A stretch of 25,769 bases of DNA from a virus, in IMG/VR virus record IMGVR_UViG_3300000227_000018, positions 8,370 through 34,138 of that record. One strand, given 5' to 3'. The notes beneath the pieces were generated by a model. It saw only the letters and a program-made list of their open reading frames with translations. It made no database searches and was not told the origin of the DNA. Made by a program: the position numbers and the translations under genes. Below are positions 1-7,667 of the stretch, one piece after another; position 1 is the stretch's first letter, and every line of letters starts with the position of its first letter.

Positions 1-134
1 GTAAATGTAGGGTGTGATGCATATGTTAGAGAACCATTATCAGCAATAATCGTATCACCACTCAAATTTAATGTTTCACCATGTAGTTGTACCACATGTT
101 TATCATCAATTTTTATTTTAGTATTTAATCCCAT
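1..134 (-). CDS. Phage fibre/structural protein, N-terminal part only
   Basis: A reading frame starts with ATG at 134 on the minus strand and stays open to the window edge, giving about 44 residues beginning MGLNTKIKIDDKHVVQ. It contains the phrase LNLSGDTIIA. The same kind of 'SGDT/SGTTI' beta-strand phrase recurs in the two large fibre-type proteins at 982-3240 and 3243-4340, so I take it as another member of the fibre or baseplate-appendage set. It is the last gene of the left-hand run, 52 bases after the stop of the 253-aa gene. No catalytic motif can be seen in so short a piece. Most of the protein lies outside the window. Confidence 0.6.
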   Translation of the reverse strand, partial: MGLNTKIKIDDKHVVQLHGETLNLSGDTIIADNGSLTYASHPTF

Positions 135-172
135 ATTAAAATATTTTTTTTATATAATAATATTTATTTAAA

Positions 173-180
173 TATAAATA
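173..180 (-). promoter_or_regulatory. Candidate TATTTATA promoter box
   Basis: The octamer reads TATTTATA on the minus strand, 39-46 bases ahead of the ATG at 134. The same octamer precedes other genes in this window. Its spacing here is longer than for most, so this is one of the weaker members. Confidence 0.25.
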
Positions 181-186
181 ATATAA

Positions 187-948
187 TTAATTAATAAATG
201 AAACAGCACTCCAAAAATATGAATTAAAAATTAATGTTAATGAACCATAATTGGTATTAATACAAGCAACACTACTTTCATTAATATTAATCCCATTACC
301 ATCAATAAATATTGGATATAATACAGCGTTACCTTGAATATCTGCAATAATTATTTGTTGACCAACATTAGGGGAATTTGGTAAATAAATACATGCACAA
401 TTATTAATTGAATATCCACTAACACCGATAAATCTATCATTATTCAATATATAATATGGTGGTATTCCATTATTGTTAATATTATTAACATTAACAATAT
501 TAATTTTAGTATCAACATACTCTTTATCAACTAAACTACGATTAGTAAATGAACTACTATAATTACCGCCATATTCAATACCAACTTTGTTTAGTCTAAT
601 ATCATTAATTACTGTATTATTAATCAAATCACCACCTAAACTAATGGTATCACCACTTTTTGTCAAACCATTAATAGCATTAACAATACCATTACTTCCG
701 CTATTAAAAACTTCCCAACCACTAGAATTATCAATATTATTAATATCAATTAGCACATAATATTTACTTTCACTAACAACATATACTATTGTTGAATATT
801 CTTTTAATTGGTCTCTTTTCGCAATTAATGAATATAATTCATTTAAATCAGAAACAAATGAACGTAATCCACCTCTAACAAAATTACTATCAACAAACGC
901 ATAATTTGGATTATTATGTTCGTATATGTCGGGTCTTTTAATTGCCAT
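187..948 (-). CDS. Phage tail fibre-type structural protein (253 aa)
   Basis: Probable virion appendage protein. The N-terminal third (about residues 30-82) has a motif seen in fibre-type phage proteins, with phrases like SKYYVLIDI and GWEVFN; the 752-aa neighbour has a related EYWYKNGIG phrase. The middle has the phrase SLVDKEYVD, often found at the junction of phage fibre domains. The last ~80 residues are rich in Asn, Gly and aromatic residues (LPNSPNVGQ, GNGININ, NTNYGSLTLIFN) and look like a beta-sandwich fibre tip. There is no signal peptide and no membrane segment. It starts at ATG 948, 33 bases after the stop of the 752-aa gene, and ends in TAA. Assignment to fibre or baseplate is by composition and recalled family resemblance. 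Confidence 0.6.
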   Translation of the reverse strand: MAIKRPDIYEHNNPNYAFVDSNFVRGGLRSFVSDLNELYSLIAKRDQLKEYSTIVYVVSESKYYVLIDINNIDNSSGWEVFNSGSNGIVNAINGLTKSGDTISLGGDLINNTVINDIRLNKVGIEYGGNYSSSFTNRSLVDKEYVDTKINIVNVNNINNNGIPPYYILNNDRFIGVSGYSINNCACIYLPNSPNVGQQIIIADIQGNAVLYPIFIDGNGININESSVACINTNYGSLTLIFNSYFWSAVSFIN

Positions 949-981
949 GTTACATAATTTAAAAAAATAATTATTTATTTT

Positions 982-3240
982 TTAACTAAATTCCAAACAA
1001 TTATTAGTAAATGCTTTAGGTGCATTACTTTTATATATTATATATGTTTCACTTTGACCGTATTGGTTTGTAACAATATTGTTTAAACAACACGAAAATC
1101 CTCCCAATACAGGTGCAGCACCATCCATAATAGCATTTGTTAATTGACCAAATGATTGCGGATATACAATATATGTATATTGATTATCAGGTGCTGTTAA
1201 TAACATTGCTCTTGTTCTAGTTGATAATAATGCTTGATTACCCAAATTTAAAATATCGCTATTTGATAAAACAGTATTTGCATTATACCCATAATACGAA
1301 GCAAATTTCAAATCTATTGTACATATATCACCATTAGATGTCGTATATTCATCAGATACTACTATTCTATAGCCAATATTATTTGCATTAACTGGCGCAG
1401 TGTTATCAATATACGACTGAATTGTATGTGATATACTATTTAAATCATTGCAAACAACCAAATCAACAAAAGCACCATTATCAACACATCTTTGTATTTT
1501 ATATCCAGTTAAATTAACTAAACTTCTATTTGATGATATTGTTCCATTAATATTAGTAATAACATTACCTTTTTCTCTTTCAAACAAGGTTTCGTAAGAT
1601 TGCAAAGTACCAGAATAGTTTGTTGATATATTGGGTTGTTGATATGCTTGAGGATTAACTACAATGGTAGTCATACCGCTACTACCAGCACTATCAATAA
1701 CACAATATCTATAATGTAATGCATTACTATTAAATCTATTAGCACTATCATTTATACTATGATTATATATACTTGGTGTAATTGTGCTATTAGTTAATGT
1801 AGTCCAATTGGGGTCACCAACTCTACAATATTCCAATTTTGCGCAACTAATAGTAGCACCTAATGTTTTAATTTCATAAGAAAATGATAAATCAACAAAT
1901 TTGTCAATTCTACCAAATTCTAAATTAGAATTATTAACATATAAATTCAATAATGGTGGTAATGCTTCAGATAATGCCATTTTTATAACATCAATTGCAG
2001 ATTTTCCACTTGCTGGTATTATATCACCATTGCAATATTTACCAAAAGTTTTACCATTTGCTATACTAACAATAATATCTTGTGTAAATATGCCATCGCT
2101 ACCCAAACTATTTATTAATATTGTATCACCACTTAATGATACTGAAGTATTACCACTACCCAATATTGTTCTTAATTGTGCATTTCTATTTTCAATATTT
2201 TTATAGATAGGAATACCTGCACCAATATTTGTAACACCTGTTAACGATAAGCCACTACCTTCAGGAGAACTAGAATGTATTACAATTCTATCATTATACT
2301 CTATAATATTAGTATCACCGCTACCAATTAATGATTTAAATTTTAATATATTATTATTGCTACCAGCATAAATTTCAGCACCAGCACCAATACTACTAGC
2401 ACCTAATACAGGTGTCGCACCTGAAATATAAACAAAATAATCATCATAACTAATATCAATAAAATCAGGTGTTTTGCTTTTAATTGTTCTTAAATTTATT
2501 GTTGTATTTTGAATATCACGAAATATAGTACCACCGACACTTATCGTATTACCAGTATTTAAACTACCACTAACAGAATCAATAGTGACATACGAACCAT
2601 TGATATATGGTTGTCCACTTAACCATTCATCATTTGAATATGGTAATGATGGTGATATTCCCGTATAATAAGTAACACCATATTGAAATGTACCAACTAA
2701 ATTATCGACATTACCATCAATAAAAATCCAACCACGTAAATTTGAAGATTGTATATAATCATTCCAAATAAAAGATTTATCTTTTATTTTATTATAATAT
2801 CCTCTACGAAAAACATTATCAACATTAGATGAACCAATACGAATATATCCATTTACATCTCTATAATAGTAATTATATAATGATTCATAATTACCATCAT
2901 AGGCATCATTAGTTAAATGATTAATAGGTAAAATTTGAACACCGCTATTACCTAAAAAAAAACCTAAATTAAATACACTATCAACACCACTACTAGAACC
3001 ACCAACGCCAATTTTTTCAATTAAATCACTATCACCAATACCATTCTTATACCAATATTCACTACCAGATATATTTACAGTTAATCCAATATACCTTTCT
3101 GATGGAATTATTGTTGTATTAACTTCTGTTGTTGATGAATATGGTAGATATACACCATTGATTAATCTATTACTTAAATATCTTTTATCCAATGGTGCTG
3201 GTGCTGCTATTTTAATATTTTCATTATATTGTATTGCCAT
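982..3240 (-). CDS. Large phage fibre/baseplate-appendage protein (752 aa)
   Basis: A long, Ser/Thr/Asn/Gly-rich protein with almost no charged helical stretches, as expected for an extended beta-structured fibre. The N-terminus has the EYWYKNGIG phrase common in phage fibre proteins. Residues roughly 160-420 carry several 'SGxT' segments such as LTGVTNIGAGIPIY and SLSGDTILI. Around residues 385-430 comes a recognisable junction, with KTFGKYCNGDIIPASGK followed by a helix and a PP pair. After that come Ig-like repeats, with phrases such as YRYCVIDSAGSSGMT. It starts with ATG only 2 bases after the stop of the 365-aa gene, so the two are probably co-translated. Function as a fibre is inferred; receptor or partner cannot be read. 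Confidence 0.6.
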   Translation of the reverse strand: MAIQYNENIKIAAPAPLDKRYLSNRLINGVYLPYSSTTEVNTTIIPSERYIGLTVNISGSEYWYKNGIGDSDLIEKIGVGGSSSGVDSVFNLGFFLGNSGVQILPINHLTNDAYDGNYESLYNYYYRDVNGYIRIGSSNVDNVFRRGYYNKIKDKSFIWNDYIQSSNLRGWIFIDGNVDNLVGTFQYGVTYYTGISPSLPYSNDEWLSGQPYINGSYVTIDSVSGSLNTGNTISVGGTIFRDIQNTTINLRTIKSKTPDFIDISYDDYFVYISGATPVLGASSIGAGAEIYAGSNNNILKFKSLIGSGDTNIIEYNDRIVIHSSSPEGSGLSLTGVTNIGAGIPIYKNIENRNAQLRTILGSGNTSVSLSGDTILINSLGSDGIFTQDIIVSIANGKTFGKYCNGDIIPASGKSAIDVIKMALSEALPPLLNLYVNNSNLEFGRIDKFVDLSFSYEIKTLGATISCAKLEYCRVGDPNWTTLTNSTITPSIYNHSINDSANRFNSNALHYRYCVIDSAGSSGMTTIVVNPQAYQQPNISTNYSGTLQSYETLFEREKGNVITNINGTISSNRSLVNLTGYKIQRCVDNGAFVDLVVCNDLNSISHTIQSYIDNTAPVNANNIGYRIVVSDEYTTSNGDICTIDLKFASYYGYNANTVLSNSDILNLGNQALLSTRTRAMLLTAPDNQYTYIVYPQSFGQLTNAIMDGAAPVLGGFSCCLNNIVTNQYGQSETYIIYKSNAPKAFTNNCLEFS

Positions 3241-3242
3241 TT

Positions 3243-4340
3243 TTAACTATTTTTAAATGTCATTTGATAATTAATACTTGTAGCATAACGACTAATATAA
3301 AATTTATATTCAATGTTCGACCAATAACCATTTGGAGAATTAATCGATACTATTTGTTCATTTAAGAATAAATCACCGGGAATCGTGCCACAATTAGTTG
3401 GTGAGTTACTACCTTGCCATTTGGTTTTAGTTGTACTACTTTTAGGAATTGCCAACCAAATATATTCACCCGATATATTATAATTATTAACAACAACATT
3501 ATTATTTGATGGTGCAACGCATACATTATTTAACGAATTTGCATTATTAATAAGCGATTGACTTGCAGATGGTGCATTAATACTACTACCCCAATAATAT
3601 GGATACAAACCGCATAAATTTACAGAAGCACCACAACTACCATTAGGACAACAACTATTAACGTTAGTTCCATCACTTTTTTTAGGATATTCACCTGCAG
3701 AATAACAAACTAATACCGATACTGAATTATTGCCATTTTGTATTGTTACCGATGGTAAAGTATTGGTATCGCTTAGTAATGTTGATATTTTCGTATTTTG
3801 TATGCCATTGATGTTTGTATATGTATAACACATTGGTAATCCTGTTCTTGTTGAAGGACCGTTACAATACACAGGACTTACACATCCACGATTGTACGTT
3901 GTATTTGCAGTAATTGCAACACTAGTTCCTACTTCAAAATAAGGATTATTTGGTAACACATTTAATATTGTTGATGGTGGTGTTAATGTTGGTGACATTA
4001 CTGGCACTAATATCCGTTGTAAAATATCAACAACTTTCATATCGCACAAACAAGTATTTAATGAAATGCCACCAACAGCACAAGTTACCTTATCATTATA
4101 TGGATAAACAACATCTACTGTTGATATTGTTGGTTGTGCTAATACTATACACCCATTTTTATATGTAAAAACATCATCATTAGTTTCATTTTCAATTACA
4201 ATTGGAATTCTACCATAATCACCAGTTAATGTTAAACCGCTTTGACTATTAATAATAGTAGTACCACTTAATGTTAACGTACTTCCAGTTAATTGTTTGA
4301 ATTGAATATCATCCAGATTAGGTCTTGCAAAAAATGTCAT
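3243..4340 (-). CDS. Cysteine-rich phage fibre-type protein (365 aa)
   Basis: First gene of the left-hand structural run, downstream of the terminator at 4491-4522. The N-terminus carries 'LTLSGTTI' and 'LTLTGDYG' phrases. A junction around residues 85-125 (VGGISLNTCLCDMK, then a helix and LTPP) parallels the junction in the 752-aa neighbour, so the two share architecture. The rest is Asn/Ser/Tyr-rich beta-type sequence. It holds about 14 cysteines, including SCCPNGSC, which is unusual for a virion protein assembled in the reducing cytoplasm and could mean metal binding. No enzyme motif is visible. The start is ATG 4340; no purine-rich ribosome site precedes it. Confidence 0.6.
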   Translation of the reverse strand: MTFFARPNLDDIQFKQLTGSTLTLSGTTIINSQSGLTLTGDYGRIPIVIENETNDDVFTYKNGCIVLAQPTISTVDVVYPYNDKVTCAVGGISLNTCLCDMKVVDILQRILVPVMSPTLTPPSTILNVLPNNPYFEVGTSVAITANTTYNRGCVSPVYCNGPSTRTGLPMCYTYTNINGIQNTKISTLLSDTNTLPSVTIQNGNNSVSVLVCYSAGEYPKKSDGTNVNSCCPNGSCGASVNLCGLYPYYWGSSINAPSASQSLINNANSLNNVCVAPSNNNVVVNNYNISGEYIWLAIPKSSTTKTKWQGSNSPTNCGTIPGDLFLNEQIVSINSPNGYWSNIEYKFYISRYATSINYQMTFKNS

Positions 4341-4490
4341 ATTATATAATATTACTAATACTCATATTTTAATTTTTTACGTAACTCATTGACCGTACTA
4401 TTAATTACCTAAACCAACTATTTTTATTTTAGTCGGTATTATCAATTTAATAATAAATACAAAAAAAATTATATAAATTACAATAAATAA
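4341..4490. other. Non-coding spacer with traces of a small broken reading frame
   Basis: With the terminator and 4523-4648 this makes a gap of 308 bases between the TnpB relic's stop and the next gene. On the minus strand one frame reads IPTKIKIVGLGN then TAA. A second frame, one base over, reads STVNELRKKLKYEY then TAG at 4351-4353. Joined by a one-base shift they would make one short peptide, so a frame-broken small gene or leader is possible. A promoter for the fibre genes must lie here, but I cannot place it with confidence. The piece 4523-4648 shows only a small TGTCA/TGACA hairpin (4595-4609). Confidence 0.3.
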
Positions 4491-4522
4491 AAAAAACCCG
4501 AAAGAATTTATTCGGGTTTTTT
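4491..4522 (-). terminator. Strong bidirectional intrinsic terminator
   Basis: A perfect 12-bp stem, AAAAAACCCGAA (4491-4502) with TTCGGGTTTTTT (4511-4522), encloses an 8-base loop. The A and T runs flanking the GC core make it work in either direction. It would end minus-strand transcripts coming from the replication block and the TnpB relic before the fibre genes begin at 4340. Confidence 0.9.
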
Positions 4523-4648
4523 CATTTCATAGTTTATTAAGCACTATAAAGTAAATCTATTTTGTTTTCTTGCTTTCATAGTTCTAAATTACAATGTCAA
4601 TAAATGACAAGATAATTTTAGACGCTTCATTGGCTTCATAACCTCTAC

Positions 4649-5035
4649 CTATGCGTCCGTTAAGTCACCTGAACTCCTGCGACCCTCTTTTAAAATATTT
4701 TGTGCTGCAAGTTCGTCTCTTTTATTCACTCTGCCACAAGATTTACAAATCCAAATCCTGTCTGATAACTTTAAGTCATCATTTTTTACACCACACACAC
4801 AAGTTTTACTACTCGCATAAAATCTATTAACTTTGACAACATCTTTCTCATACCATTCAGCTTTATAGATTAACATTGAGACAAATTTACTCCATGAAGC
4901 ATCACTAATAGAACGAACAAGATGATAATTTTTAATCATGCCACATATATTTAAATCCTCAATGAATATTCTATCATAATCATTAATTAATGATGTGATG
5001 TAATTGTGAAGAAACCAATTTCGTTGATTAACTAT
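4649..5035 (-). pseudogene. Truncated TnpB (IS200/IS605 OrfB) relic
   Basis: The minus-strand frame from 5035 to the TAG at 4649 gives 128 residues that match the C-terminal third of TnpB RNA-guided nucleases. It holds the RuvC-II segment (DRIFIEDLN), then GMIKNYHLVRSISDASWS, KAEWYEKDVVKVNRFYASSKTC, the zinc finger (CGVKN, then CKSCG) and the RuvC-III region (KRDELAAQNIL). Only the part after the Met at 4939 has an ATG. An in-frame TAG (5036-5038) and no recognisable sequence upstream show that the N-terminal two thirds are gone; full proteins run near 370-410 aa. The first zinc knuckle is CxC where CxxC is usual, another sign of decay. G/C is 21 of 40 at 4651-4690, far above the surroundings, which points to acquisition from elsewhere. 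No matching tnpA or clear element ends are visible. Confidence 0.88.
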
Positions 5036-5143
5036 CTAAGGTTTTACATCATCTTTTTTATTTGTCGAGTTTTTTTTATTTTGTTTGGATATATAAATCC
5101 GATATTAATAATAAAAAGTTACAAATATTTATAAAAATTATTA

Positions 5144-6874
5144 TTATTTTTTAATAATATCTTGATTATCACCAGTTTGTTTTAAAATTTTTTTTAATTC
5201 AATATTATTATCAATATCATCAATTACATCTAACTGTAAATCAAATTCTAATTTATTATCATCATTATTAGTACCATTTTCAGTATTGATACTATTAGAT
5301 ATTAATAAATCATTAATTTTCTGAGGATTTGACATAACATCTACCGCATCTATACGAAATGTAGCGTTATCCGTTTTATGGTTTAAAATTTCCGTTATAT
5401 TTTTTTCATATGTTTTTAATTCTTTTGAATTACTAATATTGTTTACTTTATTTTCCAATTTATCAATATCTTCGCTATCATGATGTTTTAAAGATTTATT
5501 AATTTTAGTGTATTTATATCTTGGGTCATCAATTATAATTAACATTTTATCATTATTAAATATACAATCTTCAAATTTTTGGCCATCTTGTGCAAATCTT
5601 GCTTTAATGATTGATATGTTTGCTAATTGTGCTTCTTTTTGCTCTTGTGTTTTAGCAATACTCATAAAAAAGTGTGCTTTTTGAACTCTTGTGATACTAC
5701 CGCCAGATTGGTGTGCACCTAAAAATTGAGTTTCAAAACCAGAACGATTTGATTGTATTGCAGTCCATGCAGGTATATTAAAATCAGAAGCAAGTGCTTC
5801 AAATGCTTTAATAATTGCCAATTCAGCAAGATTTTTATCAGAAACTTTTTTATGTGATTCCAAACAATCTAAATAATCTAATACTAAAATATCAAATTTA
5901 AACCCGTATTTTTTCTGATAAGATAGCATCCAATTTTTAACATCTAACATAGTTGTATTTTCTTGGCTAAATCGTTTGATAATTAATCTACCTTTACCTT
6001 GCATTTCTTTTGCCTTTTCAGCAACCACTTTCTTTACTCTTTCAATTTCATCTTCATCATCATTTAATTTTTTCAATGATGATTTAGCCCAAATTGTATA
6101 ATGTTTACGTTTAATTTGGTCTTTAGTATCTTCAAATATTATTTGTGCAACATTTTTCTCATCTTCATATGCTGTATTAGCAATAATAGTTAATGCTGTT
6201 GTTTTACCAACACCAGATGGTGATAATATAACACCAATTTCACCTTTACCTAATCCACCACCTGTTAACACATCGATTGCACCAATTCCAGTTGGAATAG
6301 GTTGTCTAAATTCTTTTCTTAATGCTTTTTCAATACCATCAATAACTTCTTCACTATCATCTTCATCATTGCCAATATATTGTATTTTATGAAATTTTTC
6401 TTCAATTTCAGCAACAACTGTTTTATTTCTAATTTCACCTGTTTTTATTTTTACTTGAATATATTCTGAAATTTTACGATATTCTTGTTGTTTTATAAAA
6501 AAATATGCAGATTTTTGAACAATATCGCCATCATATAGCATTTGTTTGTTAATAATTCTTTCATTCCATAATTCAATTTTTCTAATTAATGAAAACAATG
6601 CTTCTTCTTCTTGAATATTATTAGGTGTTTTATATTTATTAACTGCCTGATGAATACTATGATTCTGTAAATTAGGTACTTTTTCAAATTCTTTATAAAA
6701 TTCCAAAATAATAATAAATAATCTTTTTAAAAACGGATCATCAAAATATTCAATTGCTAAATCTGGAATTATTTTTTCTGCAAATTCTGGTTCAACCAAT
6801 AATTGCCACATTAATTTCATTTGAAAATCATGCCCTAAATATGCTGAAAATGTATTTTCATTAAAATCACTCAT
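5144..6874 (-). CDS. Replicative DNA helicase, DnaB/T4 gp41-like
   Basis: Unwinds DNA ahead of the phage replication fork, normally as a hexamer with a primase. The N-terminal ~130 residues (LGHDFQMKLMWQLL, FDDPFLKRLFIIILEFY) resemble the DnaB/gp41 N-terminal helical domain. The ATPase core has the Walker A motif SPSGVGKTT near residues 218-226, a Walker B-type FDILVLDYLD near 325-335, and an IQSNRSGF and AHQSGGSITRVQKA segment fitting the RecA-fold sensor region. The C-terminal ~120 residues are charged, Asn/Asp-rich and probably disordered. At 576 aa it is longer than T4 gp41 (about 475 aa), mainly because of this tail. The start ATG 6874 follows an A/T leader with a TATTTATA box and an inverted repeat. 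It is the last intact gene of the replication block. Confidence 0.9.
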   Translation of the reverse strand: MSDFNENTFSAYLGHDFQMKLMWQLLVEPEFAEKIIPDLAIEYFDDPFLKRLFIIILEFYKEFEKVPNLQNHSIHQAVNKYKTPNNIQEEEALFSLIRKIELWNERIINKQMLYDGDIVQKSAYFFIKQQEYRKISEYIQVKIKTGEIRNKTVVAEIEEKFHKIQYIGNDEDDSEEVIDGIEKALRKEFRQPIPTGIGAIDVLTGGGLGKGEIGVILSPSGVGKTTALTIIANTAYEDEKNVAQIIFEDTKDQIKRKHYTIWAKSSLKKLNDDEDEIERVKKVVAEKAKEMQGKGRLIIKRFSQENTTMLDVKNWMLSYQKKYGFKFDILVLDYLDCLESHKKVSDKNLAELAIIKAFEALASDFNIPAWTAIQSNRSGFETQFLGAHQSGGSITRVQKAHFFMSIAKTQEQKEAQLANISIIKARFAQDGQKFEDCIFNNDKMLIIIDDPRYKYTKINKSLKHHDSEDIDKLENKVNNISNSKELKTYEKNITEILNHKTDNATFRIDAVDVMSNPQKINDLLISNSINTENGTNNDDNKLEFDLQLDVIDDIDNNIELKKILKQTGDNQDIIKK

Positions 6875-6892
6875 AATAATATAATTTTTTTA

Positions 6893-6900
6893 TATAAATA
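6893..6900 (-). promoter_or_regulatory. Candidate TATTTATA promoter box ahead of helicase
   Basis: Minus-strand TATTTATA lies 19-27 bases ahead of the helicase ATG, followed by an A-run. It overlaps the edge of the inverted repeat at 6898-6937, which could act as an operator. The same box stands at similar distances ahead of the genes starting at 12706, 16022 and 25401. Confidence 0.4.
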
Positions 6901-6937
6901 TTGCAGTTATCAAATATTAAAACAATATCTGCAATAT
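6898..6937. repeat. Nested inverted repeat upstream of helicase
   Basis: The outer arms ATATTGCAG (6898-6906) and CTGCAATAT (6929-6937) pair perfectly over 9 bp. Inside them a second pair, ATATT (6914-6918) and AATAT (6924-6928), abuts the right arm. It sits between the 210-aa gene and the helicase and touches the promoter-like box. There is no uridine run on the 3' side, so an operator or mRNA structure is likelier than a terminator. Confidence 0.55.
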
Positions 6938-6963
6938 AAAAAAAAATAAAATAAATAGAATAA

Positions 6964-7596
6964 TTAACAACCAATTTTAGACAATAGCATTTCTCTATCC
7001 GATAATGATAATTCTCTTATTTGTTCTATTGATAATCCAGCAACATTAATCAAATCATAGTCATCCCAAATATTTTTAATATCTGTTTTCTTTATCTTTT
7101 TATAAATTTCATCAACTATATAAATAAATGTATTTAGTAAATCAACAGATAATCTTGCTTCGGGATTATACCTATCAACATAAAACAATCTTTCGACAAT
7201 AGGATTATCGTTTATATACATTCCAATTTTACATTCAACACCACGTATTGTCTTATCATCAATAAACTGTACAATTGGTTGTGGATTATATTCCAATAAG
7301 TTTCTAATTTCACTAGGATATGATTCTATATTTTTTCTATATAATTCTAATAAATCATATGAACAATTTTGACCATTACTATTTTTACCTATATCAATTA
7401 TAAAATCATAATTTTGAGTACGTTTAGACAAAACTTTTTGTAGCATAACTATTGATTTTGGTAAAATATCCCTTATATTAATTGAATATCTTGTAAAGGG
7501 ATTAAATTGGTCAGCATCCAAAATCATTTCGCATAGCAATAAATTTTCTTGATATAAAGAAAATTTAAAAACATTTCTTTTTTTTGAATCATTCAT
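6964..7596 (-). CDS. Unknown protein between RNase H and helicase (210 aa)
   Basis: I do not recognise this protein. It begins MNDSKKRNVFKFSLYQENLL and mixes strands and helices, with no cysteine cluster, nucleotide-binding loop or membrane segment. The first ~150 residues alternate short hydrophobic strands (FIIDIG, PIVQFIDDKTI, CKIGMYIN); the last ~60 are helical (LLNTFIYIVDEIYKKI, LSIEQIRELSLSDREMLLSKIGC). It stands alone with leaders of about 70-90 bases on both sides, within the replication set of gp32-like protein, UvsX, RNase H and helicase. Position suggests an accessory replication role, such as a helicase loader or a polymerase or clamp helper, but no motif supports a choice. It starts at ATG 7596 and ends in TAA. 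Confidence 0.75.
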   Translation of the reverse strand: MNDSKKRNVFKFSLYQENLLLCEMILDADQFNPFTRYSINIRDILPKSIVMLQKVLSKRTQNYDFIIDIGKNSNGQNCSYDLLELYRKNIESYPSEIRNLLEYNPQPIVQFIDDKTIRGVECKIGMYINDNPIVERLFYVDRYNPEARLSVDLLNTFIYIVDEIYKKIKKTDIKNIWDDYDLINVAGLSIEQIRELSLSDREMLLSKIGC

Positions 7597-7667
7597 AATA
7601 TTATTAAATTTATGGTTAATTTACGAAAACAAATATATTATTTTATAATAAAAAATAAAAGAATTTT

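Noticed and set aside
1901-2206. Plus-strand open frames of 60-100 codons throughout, such as this one
   Set aside because: They lie fully opposite convincing minus-strand genes, have odd composition and no family resemblance; they are antisense shadows of A/T-rich coding.
4649-5038. TAG recoding (as in some gut phages with reassigned TAG), hinted at by TAG codons flanking the TnpB relic and by no convincing gene ending in TAG
   Set aside because: All late-type virion genes are intact under the standard code without internal TAG. The TAGs here lie in a decayed element, and an A/T-rich genome favours TAA anyway.
5126-5133. Minus-strand TATAAATA after the helicase as a promoter for the TnpB relic
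   Set aside because: A single octamer in A/T-rich DNA with only a pseudogene downstream; no further support.
7636-7650. TATTAT/ATAATA hairpin before the RNase H-210 aa gene spacer as a terminator
   Set aside because: Stem is A/T only with a 3-base loop and no T-run; too weak to support.
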